A stretch of 64,000 nt of DNA, from assembly GCF_018449605.1 (NCBI RefSeq), contig NZ_JAAVUW010000006.1, positions 124,001-188,000 of the forward strand, read 5' to 3'. Under the pieces are notes generated by a model. That model saw nothing but the letters and a program-made list of their open reading frames with translations, was not told the origin of the DNA and searched no databases. The translations under genes were made by a program, and so were the position numbers. Shown here piece by piece: positions 45,381-54,520 of this stretch. Every line of letters begins with the position of its first letter. Position 1 is the first letter of the stretch. The stretch comes from Luteibacter sp. dw_328. GTDB taxonomy: Bacteria; Pseudomonadota; Gammaproteobacteria; Xanthomonadales; Rhodanobacteraceae.

Positions 45381-48377
45381 GTGCAAACCAGAATCACGAT
45401 TCGTCGCCATCTCCTGTCCGCTGCGTTGCTAACGGCGCTCGGCACCGGAGCGGCACTCGCGCAGTCCACGACGGGCGGCATCTCCGGTCAGGTAAGCGAC
45501 CCACAGGGAGCGACCGTCGTCGTCAAAGGTGGCAACGGCCTTACCCGGGAAGTGAACGTGGACGCCAAGGGGCGTTACAGCGCGAGCCAGCTCCCGCTCG
45601 GTACCTACTCAGTCACCCTGCGCCGTAACGGTCAAGAGGTGGAAACCCGCAACGACATCGGTTTGCGAGTTGCCGCATCGACCGACGTGTCGTTCGTAAC
45701 CGCAACGGCCAACCTCGAAGGCGTCAAGGTCAGCGCATCGCGGCAGGCGGATATCGATGTCACGACGGTCGACTCGCGTTCGGTCATCACGGCCGATCAA
45801 CTGGCCAGGCTGCCACTGGCGCGCAACGCCGACGAGATCGCCCGCCTCGCACCCGGCGTGGTATCGAACAGCGGCGGCTACACAGGCCCCACCGGCGCCT
45901 CGCTGAACAGTTTTGGCGGTTCGGCAGCCAGTGAAAACGCGTACTACATCAACGGTTTCAACGTGACCGATCCGCAGCGCGGTCTGGGTGGTATTTCGTT
46001 GCCGTACGGCGCCATCGACCAGCAGGAGACGTATACGGGCGGCTACAGCGCGCAGTACGGTCGCTCGGACGGTGGCGTCATCAACCAGGTCGGCAAACGC
46101 GGCAGCAACGAATGGCATGCCGGTGGACAGGTGTTGTGGGAGCCTGCATTCGCACGCGCGGACGCAAGCAACACGTACTACACCAATGGCTTGCCATCGT
46201 CACCGGTAGCCGGCGAACTCTATCGACCCAATGCGCAGGACAAGAGCTGGGTCACGACGGTCAGCACGTATGTGGGCGGCCCGCTCATCAAGGACAAGCT
46301 GTTTTTCTTCCTCGCCGGCGAGTTCGAACGTCAGGAGGGTTCGACGCACCAGGCCGTCGACAGTACGAGTCCGGACGTCCAGTACCGCTACAATTCGCCC
46401 CGCTGGTACAGCAAGGTCGACTGGAACATCACGGACAACAACATCCTCGAGCTCACCGGTGCCTCGAACACGCGCAAGACCAGTGGCAGCGTTTACGACT
46501 ATGACTACTCTGACCTGAGTCGCGGCGATCGCATCGGCTCGGCAGATAACATCAAGACGGGCGGCCACGTCTTCTCGGGCAAGTACACCGGTTACATCAC
46601 CGATAACCTGACGGTGTCGGCGTTGTTCGGCAAGATGAAATTGAGCCAGTACGACCAGCCCGGTGCTTACGACCCGAGCCTTACGTACGTGGATGGCCTC
46701 ATCAATCAGAATCCTGCGCTCAACGGCGGCAATCCGGTGGGCAACAACCAGACGGTGCAACAACTTTACAATCCCAATCGTAGCCAGCGCATCAGCAACA
46801 CCCGGTTCGATATCACGTATGTGCTCGGCGACCACACGTTGAGCGCCGGTATCGACAACGAGGTAACGCGAGCGATCGACCAGGGTTCGGAGGCGTCGGG
46901 CGATGGTTATTACTGGAGCTATGGTCGCGCCGACCCGAACACGCCCATTTCGACGGGTCTTGGCGTGCCCGCGACGGGCGGTATCGTCAATGGTCAGGAT
47001 GGCTACTACGCCGTTCGCCATGTCACGAGCTCGCTTGCGAGCGTGCGATCCAGCCAGCGGGCGCAGTACATCGAAGACAAATGGCAGGTGGACGACCGCT
47101 GGCTGCTTTCGCTGGGCCTGCGCAACGACCAGTTCGAAAACTACAACCGCGACGGCGCTGCCTATGTCACGCAGCACAAGCCGCAGTGGGCGCCACGGCT
47201 TGGCTTCAGCTGGGACGTGAACGGCGACGCCAGCTTCAAGGTGTACGGCAATGCGGGTCGCTACTACCTCGGCCTTCCGCTCAACCCTGGCCTGAACGCA
47301 GCGGGCGCGGCGCTGAGTACCTCGCAGTACTTCACCTATAGTGGTATCGACGGGCAGGGCCTGCCGACCGGACTGACGTCTTTCTCGAAGCCGGTGTCTT
47401 CCAACAACTACTACGGTGTCCTTCCCGACGCGCAGACGGTCACCGCGAAGAACCTGAAATCCGAATACCAGGACGAGTTCATCCTCGGCTTCACCAAAAC
47501 ACTGGGGCATGACTGGGTTTATGGCGCGAAGCTGACCCAGCGCATCCTGCGCAGCGCGATCGACGACTATTGCGATACCGACCGGATCATCGCCAAGGCC
47601 GCCACGCTCGGCTACGACGTCGCCACGACCAACAGCTGCTACCTGTTCAACCCCGGTCGCGCCAGCACGTTCAATCTGATCGACACGTCGGGCCAGCTGG
47701 TCAGCGTACCGATGACCAACGCCGAATTCGGCTTTCCGCATCTCGAGCGCCGTTACTACGCACTGGAAAGCTTCCTCGAGCATCCGTTCGATGGCCGCTG
47801 GTACGGCAAGGTCGATTACGTGTTCTCGCGCAGCTACGGCGATACGGAAGGCCAGCTGCGCTCCGATGTCCAGGCGACGGCCGCCTCCACCAGTCCGGAC
47901 TGGGACAACAGCTACCTGATGGAAAACAACAACGGCCCGACGAACAACGACCATACGCACCAGCTGAAGCTGTATGGCTATTACCAGTTGACCCCGGAGT
48001 GGCTGGTCTCCGCGAACCTGAGCTTCGTCTCGGGCTCGCCCAAGGTTTGCCTGGGCTACTACGGCCCGAATCTTACCGACCCGGGTAAATACGGTGGGCA
48101 GTACCACTACTGCGACGGTGTCGCCGCGACGCCCGGGTCGCAGGGCAGGCTTCCCTGGATTCGCCAGCTGGATCTGGGGACGACCTACCGGCCCGCGTTC
48201 GCGGAGGGCAAGCTGTCATTCACGGCAAGCGTCTTCAACGCGTTCAATGACCAGCGTGCGCTCAACCGCTATCCGTACTCGCAGACGGACCCCGGCGTGG
48301 CCGACCCGCAATACGGCCAGGCCGTGGTTCGCCAGCTGCCAAGGTACGTGCGGCTTGGCGTGAGTTACGACATCTGA
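45381..48377 (+). CDS. TonB-dependent receptor with carboxypeptidase-regulatory N-domain (Oar-like)
   Basis: A 998-residue receptor. A signal peptide (LLSAALLTALGTGAALAQ) is followed by a beta-sandwich carboxypeptidase-regulatory-like domain (about 30-110: GGISGQVSDPQGATVVVKGG, RYSASQLPLGTYSVTL), then plug (SVITADQLARLPLARNADEI, APGVVSNSGGYTGPTGASLN) and a long barrel. This is the Oar/OmpA-related type abundant in Xanthomonadales. GTG 45381 (reads MQTRITIRRHLL) is the start. Possible regulation by a MetJ-like site at 45051 suggests transport of a methionine- or cobalamin-linked compound (inference). It converges on gluconokinase. Confidence 0.92.
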   Translation: MQTRITIRRHLLSAALLTALGTGAALAQSTTGGISGQVSDPQGATVVVKGGNGLTREVNVDAKGRYSASQLPLGTYSVTLRRNGQEVETRNDIGLRVAASTDVSFVTATANLEGVKVSASRQADIDVTTVDSRSVITADQLARLPLARNADEIARLAPGVVSNSGGYTGPTGASLNSFGGSAASENAYYINGFNVTDPQRGLGGISLPYGAIDQQETYTGGYSAQYGRSDGGVINQVGKRGSNEWHAGGQVLWEPAFARADASNTYYTNGLPSSPVAGELYRPNAQDKSWVTTVSTYVGGPLIKDKLFFFLAGEFERQEGSTHQAVDSTSPDVQYRYNSPRWYSKVDWNITDNNILELTGASNTRKTSGSVYDYDYSDLSRGDRIGSADNIKTGGHVFSGKYTGYITDNLTVSALFGKMKLSQYDQPGAYDPSLTYVDGLINQNPALNGGNPVGNNQTVQQLYNPNRSQRISNTRFDITYVLGDHTLSAGIDNEVTRAIDQGSEASGDGYYWSYGRADPNTPISTGLGVPATGGIVNGQDGYYAVRHVTSSLASVRSSQRAQYIEDKWQVDDRWLLSLGLRNDQFENYNRDGAAYVTQHKPQWAPRLGFSWDVNGDASFKVYGNAGRYYLGLPLNPGLNAAGAALSTSQYFTYSGIDGQGLPTGLTSFSKPVSSNNYYGVLPDAQTVTAKNLKSEYQDEFILGFTKTLGHDWVYGAKLTQRILRSAIDDYCDTDRIIAKAATLGYDVATTNSCYLFNPGRASTFNLIDTSGQLVSVPMTNAEFGFPHLERRYYALESFLEHPFDGRWYGKVDYVFSRSYGDTEGQLRSDVQATAASTSPDWDNSYLMENNNGPTNNDHTHQLKLYGYYQLTPEWLVSANLSFVSGSPKVCLGYYGPNLTDPGKYGGQYHYCDGVAATPGSQGRLPWIRQLDLGTTYRPAFAEGKLSFTASVFNAFNDQRALNRYPYSQTDPGVADPQYGQAVVRQLPRYVRLGVSYDI

Positions 48378-48398
48378 CGACGGCCTTCGCGCCGCGAC

Positions 48399-48914
48399 TC
48401 AGGACGTGCCGACCTGCGCAGCGTCGCAGTCGGCACGGATGATGCGCTCCATCGTTTCCGCGGGCGCCAGGCCCACCCCGACGCGCAATACCGCCTCGTC
48501 GGGAGAGGGTTCCTCGAGTGTCGCCAGCTGGCTATCCAGCAGGTGGGGATCGAAGAAGTGGCCGCTGCGTTGCCCGAGTCGCTGGGCGAGCAGATCGCGC
48601 GGCGCGTGCAGATAAACGAAGCGCACATCACCATACCCACCCCGCAAGAAATCGCGGTAGCGCCGCTTCAATGCCGAACACGCCAGCACCAGGGATTCGC
48701 CGCGCTCGCGATGGCGATTCATCTCCGCCACGATCGCTTCCAGCCAGGGCTGACGGTCGTTGTCGTCCAGCGGGATGCCGTGTGCCATTTTTTCGCGGTT
48801 GGCGAGGGGATGCAGACTGTCGCCGTCGATGAAGGGCTGGCCCAGCCGGGCTGCCAGGCCTTCGCCGATCGTGCTCTTGCCGCTGCCGGAAACGCCCATG
48901 ACGATAGTGATCAT
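48399..48914 (-). CDS. gntK: Gluconokinase
   Basis: A 171-residue kinase that phosphorylates D-gluconate to 6-phosphogluconate. The P-loop is GVSGSGKST, followed by FIDGDSLHPLANREKMAHGI and LDDNDRQPWLEAI, all diagnostic for GntK; ACSALKRRYRDFLRG and the LID region RSGHFFDPHLLDSQLATLEE agree. ATG 48914 (MITIVMG) was preferred to 48926. It stands alone. It would complement the membrane PQQ glucose dehydrogenase at 15374, which yields gluconate in the periplasm. Confidence 0.95.
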   Translation of the reverse strand: MITIVMGVSGSGKSTIGEGLAARLGQPFIDGDSLHPLANREKMAHGIPLDDNDRQPWLEAIVAEMNRHRERGESLVLACSALKRRYRDFLRGGYGDVRFVYLHAPRDLLAQRLGQRSGHFFDPHLLDSQLATLEEPSPDEAVLRVGVGLAPAETMERIIRADCDAAQVGTS

Positions 48915-49000
48915 GGCGCCAAGCATGCCGCAACCGGGGCCGACAATTCGTGAAGTGTGGGGCGTACTATCCGACGCTGGTTCCCTAACGACATGCCTCC

Positions 49001-50014
49001 ATGGAAATGATCGACCTGCGCAGCGACACCGTCACCCGGCCCACCGACGCCATGCGCGAAGCGATGCTGCGCGCGCCCGTTGGCGACGACGTCTACGGTG
49101 AAGATCCCACGGTCAACGCCCTGCAGGAGCGTCTCGCCGGCGAGTTGGGGTTCGCCGCGGCGCTGTTCGTGCCGACGGGCACGCAAAGCAACCTGATCGC
49201 CCTGATGAGCCATTGCGAACGCGGCGACGAATACATCGTCGGCGCGGACGCGCATACCTATCGATTCGAAGGCGGCGGCGCCGCCGTTCTCGGCTCCATC
49301 CAGCCCCAGCCCATCCCGCAGGATGCCGACGGCAGCCTGCCCCTGGACAAGGTCGAGGCGGCGATCAAGCCCGTGGATCCGCACTTTGCACGGTCACGGC
49401 TGCTGGCGCTGGAAAATACCTGGCACGGCCGCACGCTCGAATTCGGCTACATGGCTCAGGCCCGCGAACTGGCCACCCGTCGCGGCCTCGGGTTGCATCT
49501 CGACGGCGCCCGGCTCTACAACGCCGCCATTGCCTATGGACGACCGGCGCGCGAGGTCGCTGCCGGCTTCGACAGCGTTTCGGTCTGCCTTTCGAAGGGA
49601 CTCGGTGCACCCGTGGGCTCGGTATTGCTCGGCAACGCCGCACTCATCGAGCGTGCCCGTCGCTGGAAGAAGGTCACCGGCGGCGGCTGGCGCCAGGCCG
49701 GCATGCTCGCTGCCGCGGCGATGCATGCGCTGGATCATCACGTCGAACGGCTCGCCGACGATCATGCGCGTGCCGGCCGACTTGCCGAAGGCTTGCGTCG
49801 TATCGACGGCCTCACTGTCACGGCCTGTCACACGAACATGGTGTTCCTCGACGTGCCGGCAGCGCGCCTCAAGGACCTCGCCGCACATATGGCGGCCGCC
49901 GGCGTGCGCCTGAGCATCGGTTACCTTCCGTCGATCCGGCTGGTGACGCATCTGGACATCGACGATGCCGCCGTCGAGAAGACCATCGCGGCCTTTGCGT
50001 CGTTCTCGATGTAG
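49001..50014 (+). CDS. ltaE: Low-specificity L-threonine aldolase
   Basis: A 337-residue PLP enzyme that cleaves L-threonine/allo-threonine to glycine and acetaldehyde. Motifs: IDLRSDTVTRPTDAMREAM, GDDVYGEDPTVNALQ, FVPTGTQSNLIALMSH, HLDGARLYNAA and the PLP-binding Lys199 in SVCLSKGLGAPVGSVLLG. ATG 49001 or 49007 are both acceptable starts. It is divergent from gntK. The stop codon lies in a degenerate repeat copy, and the convergent amidase ends 6 bp away. Confidence 0.94.
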   Translation: MEMIDLRSDTVTRPTDAMREAMLRAPVGDDVYGEDPTVNALQERLAGELGFAAALFVPTGTQSNLIALMSHCERGDEYIVGADAHTYRFEGGGAAVLGSIQPQPIPQDADGSLPLDKVEAAIKPVDPHFARSRLLALENTWHGRTLEFGYMAQARELATRRGLGLHLDGARLYNAAIAYGRPAREVAAGFDSVSVCLSKGLGAPVGSVLLGNAALIERARRWKKVTGGGWRQAGMLAAAAMHALDHHVERLADDHARAGRLAEGLRRIDGLTVTACHTNMVFLDVPAARLKDLAAHMAAAGVRLSIGYLPSIRLVTHLDIDDAAVEKTIAAFASFSM

Positions 50015-50033
50015 GAGGCTTCAGCGCGGTGAC
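50010..50033 (+). repeat. Degenerate dispersed repeat between ltaE and the amidase
   Basis: tgtaggaggcttcagcgcgg followed by tgac aligns with the CTTCAGCGG repeat, with two small deletions. It supplies the TAG of ltaE, and its right part encodes the last residues of the convergent amidase on the minus strand. Confidence 0.5.
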
Positions 50034-50800
50034 ATCAGCTTGCGCTGCAGCGAATACAGGATCGCGGCGTCGGTGGCATCGAGCGTATCGGTTTCCATCG
50101 CGCGGTAATGGCGATGGAAGGCGATGATCGCATTGCGGGGATTGCTCACGTCGTAACCCACCAGACGCATGGCCGCGAGCGTGTCGAAAGCCGGCGGTGC
50201 GGGGATGAGCGCCGCGTCCGGCCAGAGCCCGAATCCGTAGCGTGCCAGCGTCGCCCACGGAAACTGCACGCTGGGATCGTTCTTGCGGCCGGGGGCGATA
50301 TCGCCGTGACCGACCACGGCATCACGCGGAATGCCCAGCCGGGAAGTGAGGTCCGCGAGCAGGTTCACCAGTGCCTGGATCTGCGGCTGGGTGAACGGCG
50401 AGTTGCCGTCGTTGTCGATCTCGATGCCGATGGACGACGAATTGATGTCGGTCATGCCGGCCCAGCGCGAGGCGCCGGCGTGCCAGGCGCGTGCGTTGTC
50501 ATCCACGAGCTGGTCGATACGACCGTCCGCTTCGACCAGGTAATGCGCGCTGACGGGACCTTCGCTGTTGCGTGTGCTCAGCACGCGCAGCGCTGCCGTG
50601 GCGTCGCCGATGGACGTATGGTGAAGCACGATGAGCTGCGCCTTGCGCACATTGAAGTTCGGCGACGGTGTCCAGTGCGCAAGCGCGCTGCGTTGTGGTG
50701 CGACGGATGGCGCGGTGGCGCAACCCGTCATCGCGAGCAGGGCAAGGGCGACCGTCGCAAAGCGCGCTTGCCTGGCGACGGTGCTAGCCCGGTGTGTCAT
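50021..50800 (-). CDS. N-acetylmuramoyl-L-alanine amidase (AmpD/Amidase_2), lipoprotein
   Basis: A 259-residue zinc amidase cutting between N-acetylmuramate and the peptide of muropeptides. The signal peptide ends in a lipobox, LLAMTGC, so it is probably an outer-membrane lipoprotein facing the periplasm, as AmiD is. The domain has LIVLHHTSIGDA (zinc His), SAHYLVEADGRI, AWHAGASRWAGM, SIGIEIDNDGN and VVGHGDIAPGRKNDP (zinc His and Asp/Lys site). A C-terminal peptidoglycan-binding helix bundle follows. ATG 50800 overlaps the upstream gene's stop as ATGA, so it is the last gene of a four-gene minus operon. Confidence 0.92.
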   Translation of the reverse strand: MTHRASTVARQARFATVALALLAMTGCATAPSVAPQRSALAHWTPSPNFNVRKAQLIVLHHTSIGDATAALRVLSTRNSEGPVSAHYLVEADGRIDQLVDDNARAWHAGASRWAGMTDINSSSIGIEIDNDGNSPFTQPQIQALVNLLADLTSRLGIPRDAVVGHGDIAPGRKNDPSVQFPWATLARYGFGLWPDAALIPAPPAFDTLAAMRLVGYDVSNPRNAIIAFHRHYRAMETDTLDATDAAILYSLQRKLMSPR

Positions 50801-51237
50801 TCGACGCGGAAGTCGCTGCTGGTGATGACCCATTCGATCTCATCACCGACATCGCCGGCGTCTTCCCGGGAGGCGACGACGACCTGCAGGTCCACGCAGT
50901 CGTGTCCTTCGGAAAGCCACTGGGTCTTCTCCAGCGCCATGCCCGAGTTCTTCAGGGCGACACGCAAGTCGGGGAGGGTGGTGGCGACCAGCTCGATGCC
51001 TTCATGGACGAGGTTGCCGCCCATGACTTCGATATCGCAGAGTTTGTCGTCGAGGAAGCGCAGGCGGAGCCAGTCGTTGCCGTCGGGCGTGCTGTACTCG
51101 TCTTCGTCGTCCCACATGTTCTCGCCCCCGGCCTTCCAGCCGAGTGCGTCGCGAAGCTTCTTGCGTGGCATGCCGAAGAAGATGTCGGTGGTGTCGCGGC
51201 GGATGCCGCGACCGGGAACCAGTTCGCAATGTTCCAT
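50797..51237 (-). CDS. Uncharacterised protein (146 aa)
   Basis: A soluble, acidic 146-residue protein with no signal peptide or membrane segment, not recognised. It has a patch RRDTTDIFFGMPRKKLRDAL, an acidic MWDDEDEYSTPDG, LRLRFLDDKLCDIEVMGG and a Val/Asp-rich end (VDLQVVVASREDAGD). The short alternating strands suggest a small alpha/beta fold. GAGGACACC gives a good ribosome site before ATG 51237. It sits 89 bp after zapE and overlaps the amidase gene by 4 bp, which implies co-expression but not a function. Confidence 0.75.
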   Translation of the reverse strand: MEHCELVPGRGIRRDTTDIFFGMPRKKLRDALGWKAGGENMWDDEDEYSTPDGNDWLRLRFLDDKLCDIEVMGGNLVHEGIELVATTLPDLRVALKNSGMALEKTQWLSEGHDCVDLQVVVASREDAGDVGDEIEWVITSSDFRVE

Positions 51238-51326
51238 GGTGTCCTCGTCAGGTGGCGCGGGAGACCCGCCCGTAAAGCATGAAGGTGATGGGCGGCAAGC
51301 GAACAGGCGTCCGCGTCCGCGCCAGA

Positions 51327-52439
51327 TCAGGGTTTATGGTCACGGCCAAGGTAGTCCTCGCTCTGCATCTCGATGAGACGCGATTCAGTGCGTCCGAACT
51401 CGGCGCGAACCTTGTTGCCATCGTACAGTTCGGTGATCGGCGCGGCGGCGGAAAGTACCAGCTTCACGTGCCGGTCGTAGAACTCGTCGACCAGCAGCAC
51501 GAACCGTTTGGCTTCGTTCTCGGAGTACACGGTGAACTGCGGCACGTTCGAGACGATGACCGCGGGAAAGGTCCGCGCCAGTTCGATGTAATCGGCGACC
51601 GCGCGCGGTCCTTCGCACAGGGCGGCAAAATCGAACCAGACGATGTTCTCGGCACGCTTGCGCACGGGAACCTCGCGGTTGTTCAGCGCGATCGAACCGC
51701 CGTCCACGGTATCCCCCTGCGCCTGGCCGGTGAAGATACGCGCAAGCGAGCGCTCGGCTTCCGCCCCGGGCGGCACCATGTAGACCGATGCCTGGCTCAG
51801 CGCACGCAAGCGCCAGTCGCGTGGCGAGATCATTTCGTGCACAACGCACTGCGCCTCGATCGCGGCAATCGCGGGCAGGAAACGCGCGCGCTGCAGGCCA
51901 TCCTTGTACAGGCCCGACGGCGGCGTATTCGACGTGGTGACGAGGGACACGCCGCGCGCGAACAAGCCATCGAGAAGGCCGGCAAGAATCATCGCGTCGC
52001 CGATGTCGGATACGAGGAACTCGTCCAGGCACAGTACGCGGCACTTCGCGGCGAGGCGCTCGGCCACTTCGTCGAGCGGGTTCTGCCGATCGCCAAGCTC
52101 ACGCATCATCGCGTGGACCTCGAGCATGAAACGATGGAAGTGACGACGCAGGGCCAGCCCCGGCGCGAGGCTGGAGACAAACAGATCCATCAGGAAGGTC
52201 TTGCCGCGTCCGACGCTGCCCCAGAGATACAAGCCAGGGACTGCCTTGCGCGGCTCGCTGCCGAGCATATTTCTCAGTCGCCCGAAAAGACCGGCGGCCG
52301 GCGGCTCCGGCGTGCAGAGCGCGGCATGGAGGCGGTCGAACTCGGCGATGACGGGCAGCTGCGCGGGATCGGATTCCCAGCGGTGCCCGGCAATGCCGTC
52401 CCGGTAGCGTTCGCCCGGCGTCGATTCCGTACAGTTCAT
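51327..52439 (-). CDS. zapE: Cell division protein ZapE (AFG1-like ATPase)
   Basis: A 370-residue AFG1-type AAA ATPase, the normal size. Walker A is GSVGRGKT (74-81) in GLYLWGSVGRGKTFLMDLF, Walker B lies in RVLCLDEFLVSD, sensor region LVTTSNTPPSGLY, and the C-terminal RTFPAVIVSNVPQF plus RFVLLVDEFYDRHVKL is diagnostic. ZapE acts at the Z-ring late in division, particularly in low oxygen or heat. It starts at ATG 52439 (MNCTES), overlapping the upstream hydrolase stop as ATGA; the frame's longer N-terminus lies inside that hydrolase gene and is Arg-rich. Confidence 0.95.
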   Translation of the reverse strand: MNCTESTPGERYRDGIAGHRWESDPAQLPVIAEFDRLHAALCTPEPPAAGLFGRLRNMLGSEPRKAVPGLYLWGSVGRGKTFLMDLFVSSLAPGLALRRHFHRFMLEVHAMMRELGDRQNPLDEVAERLAAKCRVLCLDEFLVSDIGDAMILAGLLDGLFARGVSLVTTSNTPPSGLYKDGLQRARFLPAIAAIEAQCVVHEMISPRDWRLRALSQASVYMVPPGAEAERSLARIFTGQAQGDTVDGGSIALNNREVPVRKRAENIVWFDFAALCEGPRAVADYIELARTFPAVIVSNVPQFTVYSENEAKRFVLLVDEFYDRHVKLVLSAAAPITELYDGNKVRAEFGRTESRLIEMQSEDYLGRDHKP

Positions 52440-53134
52440 GCGGCGCGCGGTCCCGGCAGCCAGCCCTTCACGGCGTTCTTGATCGCACCGCGCAGATCCA
52501 TCAGGCGGCGATGGAAGAAATGGCTGGTGTCTTCCATGCGCACCAGCTGCGGCCGCCGATTCTCCGGCAGGCTGTCGATCCAGGCGTAGACGGCCTGCGG
52601 GTCGACGATCTCGTCGGCGTCGCCCATGACGACCAGCCAGGGGCAGGTCGGCAGTTCGAGGGGGCCGAAGTCCCAGCCCCGGCCAGCGGCGGGGGGCGCG
52701 ATGCCGATGAGTGCATCGGCTTTGAGTGGCACGGCGTTGCGCAGGGTGACGTAGCTGCCGAACGAAAACCCGGCAAGCCACAGTGCGGCGCCGGGACGCG
52801 TCTTGCGGGCCCAGGCGACGACGGCGGCGAGGTCGTCGCTTTCGCCGTTACCGCTGTCGAACTCGCCTTCGGATCCGCCGACGCTGCGGAAGTTGAAGAT
52901 CACGGTATCGACGCCAGCCTCGCGCAGTGAGCGCTCGATCATCGTCACCACCTTGTTGCGCATGCTGCCGCCATCGGTGGACAACGGATGGCAGATGACG
53001 GCGATGGCGTTGCGGGCGACATCGGGGGCAGCGGCCCGGGCTTCGCATTCCAGCTTGCCCGCAGGGCCCGCGAGCGCGAAGCTGGCGGTCTCGTCCGGAA
53101 AATGCTCCGGCGCTTCAGATAAATGTTCGCTCAT
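52436..53134 (-). CDS. Alpha/beta hydrolase, YfhR/CocE-like small hydrolase
   Basis: A 232-residue hydrolase of the small dienelactone-like group found beside zapE in many proteobacteria. The oxyanion region is VICHPLSTDGGSMRNKVV, followed by FNFRSVGGSEGEFD, the nucleophile Ser in LAGFSFGSYV, the Asp in VMGDADEIV and the His in MEDTSHFFHRR. The substrate is unknown. The start is uncertain: ATG 53134 (MSEHLSEAP) was chosen, ATG 53143 would add three residues. It is divergent from acpH, only 21 bp apart, so promoters must overlap the coding sequences. Confidence 0.88.
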   Translation of the reverse strand: MSEHLSEAPEHFPDETASFALAGPAGKLECEARAAAPDVARNAIAVICHPLSTDGGSMRNKVVTMIERSLREAGVDTVIFNFRSVGGSEGEFDSGNGESDDLAAVVAWARKTRPGAALWLAGFSFGSYVTLRNAVPLKADALIGIAPPAAGRGWDFGPLELPTCPWLVVMGDADEIVDPQAVYAWIDSLPENRRPQLVRMEDTSHFFHRRLMDLRGAIKNAVKGWLPGPRAA

Positions 53135-53155
53135 GCCCTTCATGATACCCGCGCC

Positions 53156-53752
53156 ATGAACATCCTGGCCCACGCCCTGCTGGCGGGCGATGACGCGGCA
53201 CTGCGGCTGGGCGGCGTCATGGGCGATTTCGTCCGTGGCACGCCCGATCTGTCGCTGCCGGCGCGGGTGCGCGATGGGATCTACCTGCACCGGGCCATCG
53301 ACGTCTTCACCGACAGCCACGACGAGGTGCGCGCGGCCCGCGAGCGCCTGCCGGCACCGTTCCGTCGTTATGCCGGCATCCTGCTGGACATGTGGTTCGA
53401 CCATTGCCTGGCAAGGGATTTCACGAAGTGGTCTGGTCGTCCCCTCGACGAGTTTTCGACCGCGTTGCGCGTCGAGATGCACGCGGCGACGCCGATCCTT
53501 CCTGACTCGCTCAAGCGCTTCCTCGGTTACATGGACGCCAACGACCTGCCGGCCGGCTATATCGAGCCCGAGGCGATCGGCAAGGCTCTGCGTGGCATCT
53601 CCCAACGCCTGTCGCGCGCCAACCCGGTGGCCGAGGCCATGCCGCTACTGCTAGCCGAGGACACGATGCTTCGCGGCACCTTCGAGAGGTTCTTCCCGCA
53701 GTTGAGGGATTTCGCCCGCGAGTGGGTCACGACTCGAGGCGAGCTTTTGTAG
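53156..53752 (+). CDS. acpH: Acyl carrier protein phosphodiesterase
   Basis: A 198-residue AcpH, normal length, removing the 4'-phosphopantetheine arm from acyl carrier protein. The start MNILAHALLAGDD, GVMGDFVRGTPDLSLPARVR, GIYLHRAIDVFTDSH (metal-binding His/Asp) and LDMWFDHCLARDFTKWS are the family pattern of this HD-like hydrolase. ATG 53156 was chosen; an earlier in-frame ATG overlaps the divergent gene. The TAG stop lies inside a repeat copy. Confidence 0.93.
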   Translation: MNILAHALLAGDDAALRLGGVMGDFVRGTPDLSLPARVRDGIYLHRAIDVFTDSHDEVRAARERLPAPFRRYAGILLDMWFDHCLARDFTKWSGRPLDEFSTALRVEMHAATPILPDSLKRFLGYMDANDLPAGYIEPEAIGKALRGISQRLSRANPVAEAMPLLLAEDTMLRGTFERFFPQLRDFAREWVTTRGELL

Positions 53753-53850
53753 GAGCCGATTCATCGGCGATCCCGCGGCAGCGGGCCAGACCCAGGGCAG
53801 CGGGCCGCCCTGGGGCAAGCACCCATTCGCCGATGAATCGGCTCCTACAA
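53749..53850. repeat. Inverted pair of dispersed repeats after acpH
   Basis: A plus-sense ATTCATCGG copy (53749-53773), whose GTAGGAG provides the acpH stop codon, is followed by a minus-sense copy (53822-53850). They flank a GC-rich spacer with repeated GCGGGCC/GGGCCGC words and could fold together at the end of the acpH transcript. Confidence 0.8.
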
Positions 53851-53854
53851 AACG

Positions 53855-53880
53855 AAAACGCCGCCCGGAGGCGGCGTTTC
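53855..53880 (-). terminator. Rho-independent terminator of the cytochrome gene
   Basis: On the minus strand AAACGCCGCC, loop TCCG, GGCGGCGTTTTCGTTTT forms a stem of about 9-10 bp followed by a T-rich tail, starting about 20 nt after the cytochrome stop codon. Confidence 0.8.
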
Positions 53881-53900
53881 GGCAGACAGGCAGCGCTGCC

Positions 53901-54434
53901 TTACTTCGCCTGGTCGACCATCCACTTCACCGTATTGCCGACCTGCTCGTCGGTCAGGGACGGATTGCCGCCCTTGGCCGGCATCTGGTTGCCGTCCGGG
54001 CCCTTGTAGCCCTCGATGGCGTGCTTGGTCAGCGTGGCGATGCCCTCGGCGATACGGGCGCCCCAGGCGGACTTGTCGCCGAGCTTCGGCGCGCCGGCCA
54101 CGCCAGCGGTGTGGCAGCTGTGGCAGAGGTTGTCGTAGATGGTCTTGCCGTCGGTGCTGCCACCGTAGGCGACCTGCGACGCAGCGAGCTTGGTGGCGGC
54201 TTCCTGGGCCGCCAGCATGGCGGCACGGCCCGTGTCACCGGCATAGACCGCGCCGACGGGGGCGATCCGGGCCTCGGTCCGCTTGGCAACGGCGGGGTCC
54301 TGGTCTTTCGGGATGTTGCTGTAAATGAAGTATGCCAACACCATCAACAGGACGGTCAGGACACTGAGGCCGGCGCTCAGCATTGAGAACTGACGCAGGA
54401 AGTTCTGGTCGGACTTGCTCGGAGAACCGCTCAC
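53901..54434 (-). CDS. Membrane-anchored cytochrome c5-type protein
   Basis: A 177-residue c-type cytochrome. A single membrane helix (about 20-38, SVLTVLLMVLAYFI) anchors it, with the domain in the periplasm. One haem site, Cys104-His-Ser-Cys107-His108 in LCHSCH, with the distal Met probably in GNQMPAKGGN. It resembles cytochrome c5/c555 electron carriers serving terminal oxidases. The stretch AGDTGRAAMLAAQEAATKLA forms an Ala-rich helix before the haem domain. Promoter and terminator are both visible, so it is monocistronic. Confidence 0.9.
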   Translation of the reverse strand: MSGSPSKSDQNFLRQFSMLSAGLSVLTVLLMVLAYFIYSNIPKDQDPAVAKRTEARIAPVGAVYAGDTGRAAMLAAQEAATKLAASQVAYGGSTDGKTIYDNLCHSCHTAGVAGAPKLGDKSAWGARIAEGIATLTKHAIEGYKGPDGNQMPAKGGNPSLTDEQVGNTVKWMVDQAK

Positions 54435-54520
54435 GCATTGACTCCACTGAATTTGGGTGTGCCGTCCCCCTCCCCGGGATCCGGCGTGCCTGCGGCCGCG
54501 ATGCGGCGTCGAACCGGGCG

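Noticed and set aside
46200..48107. 635-codon minus-strand frame opposite the TonB receptor
   Set aside because: Antisense to a strongly supported receptor; composition is typical of a mirrored G+C-rich frame.
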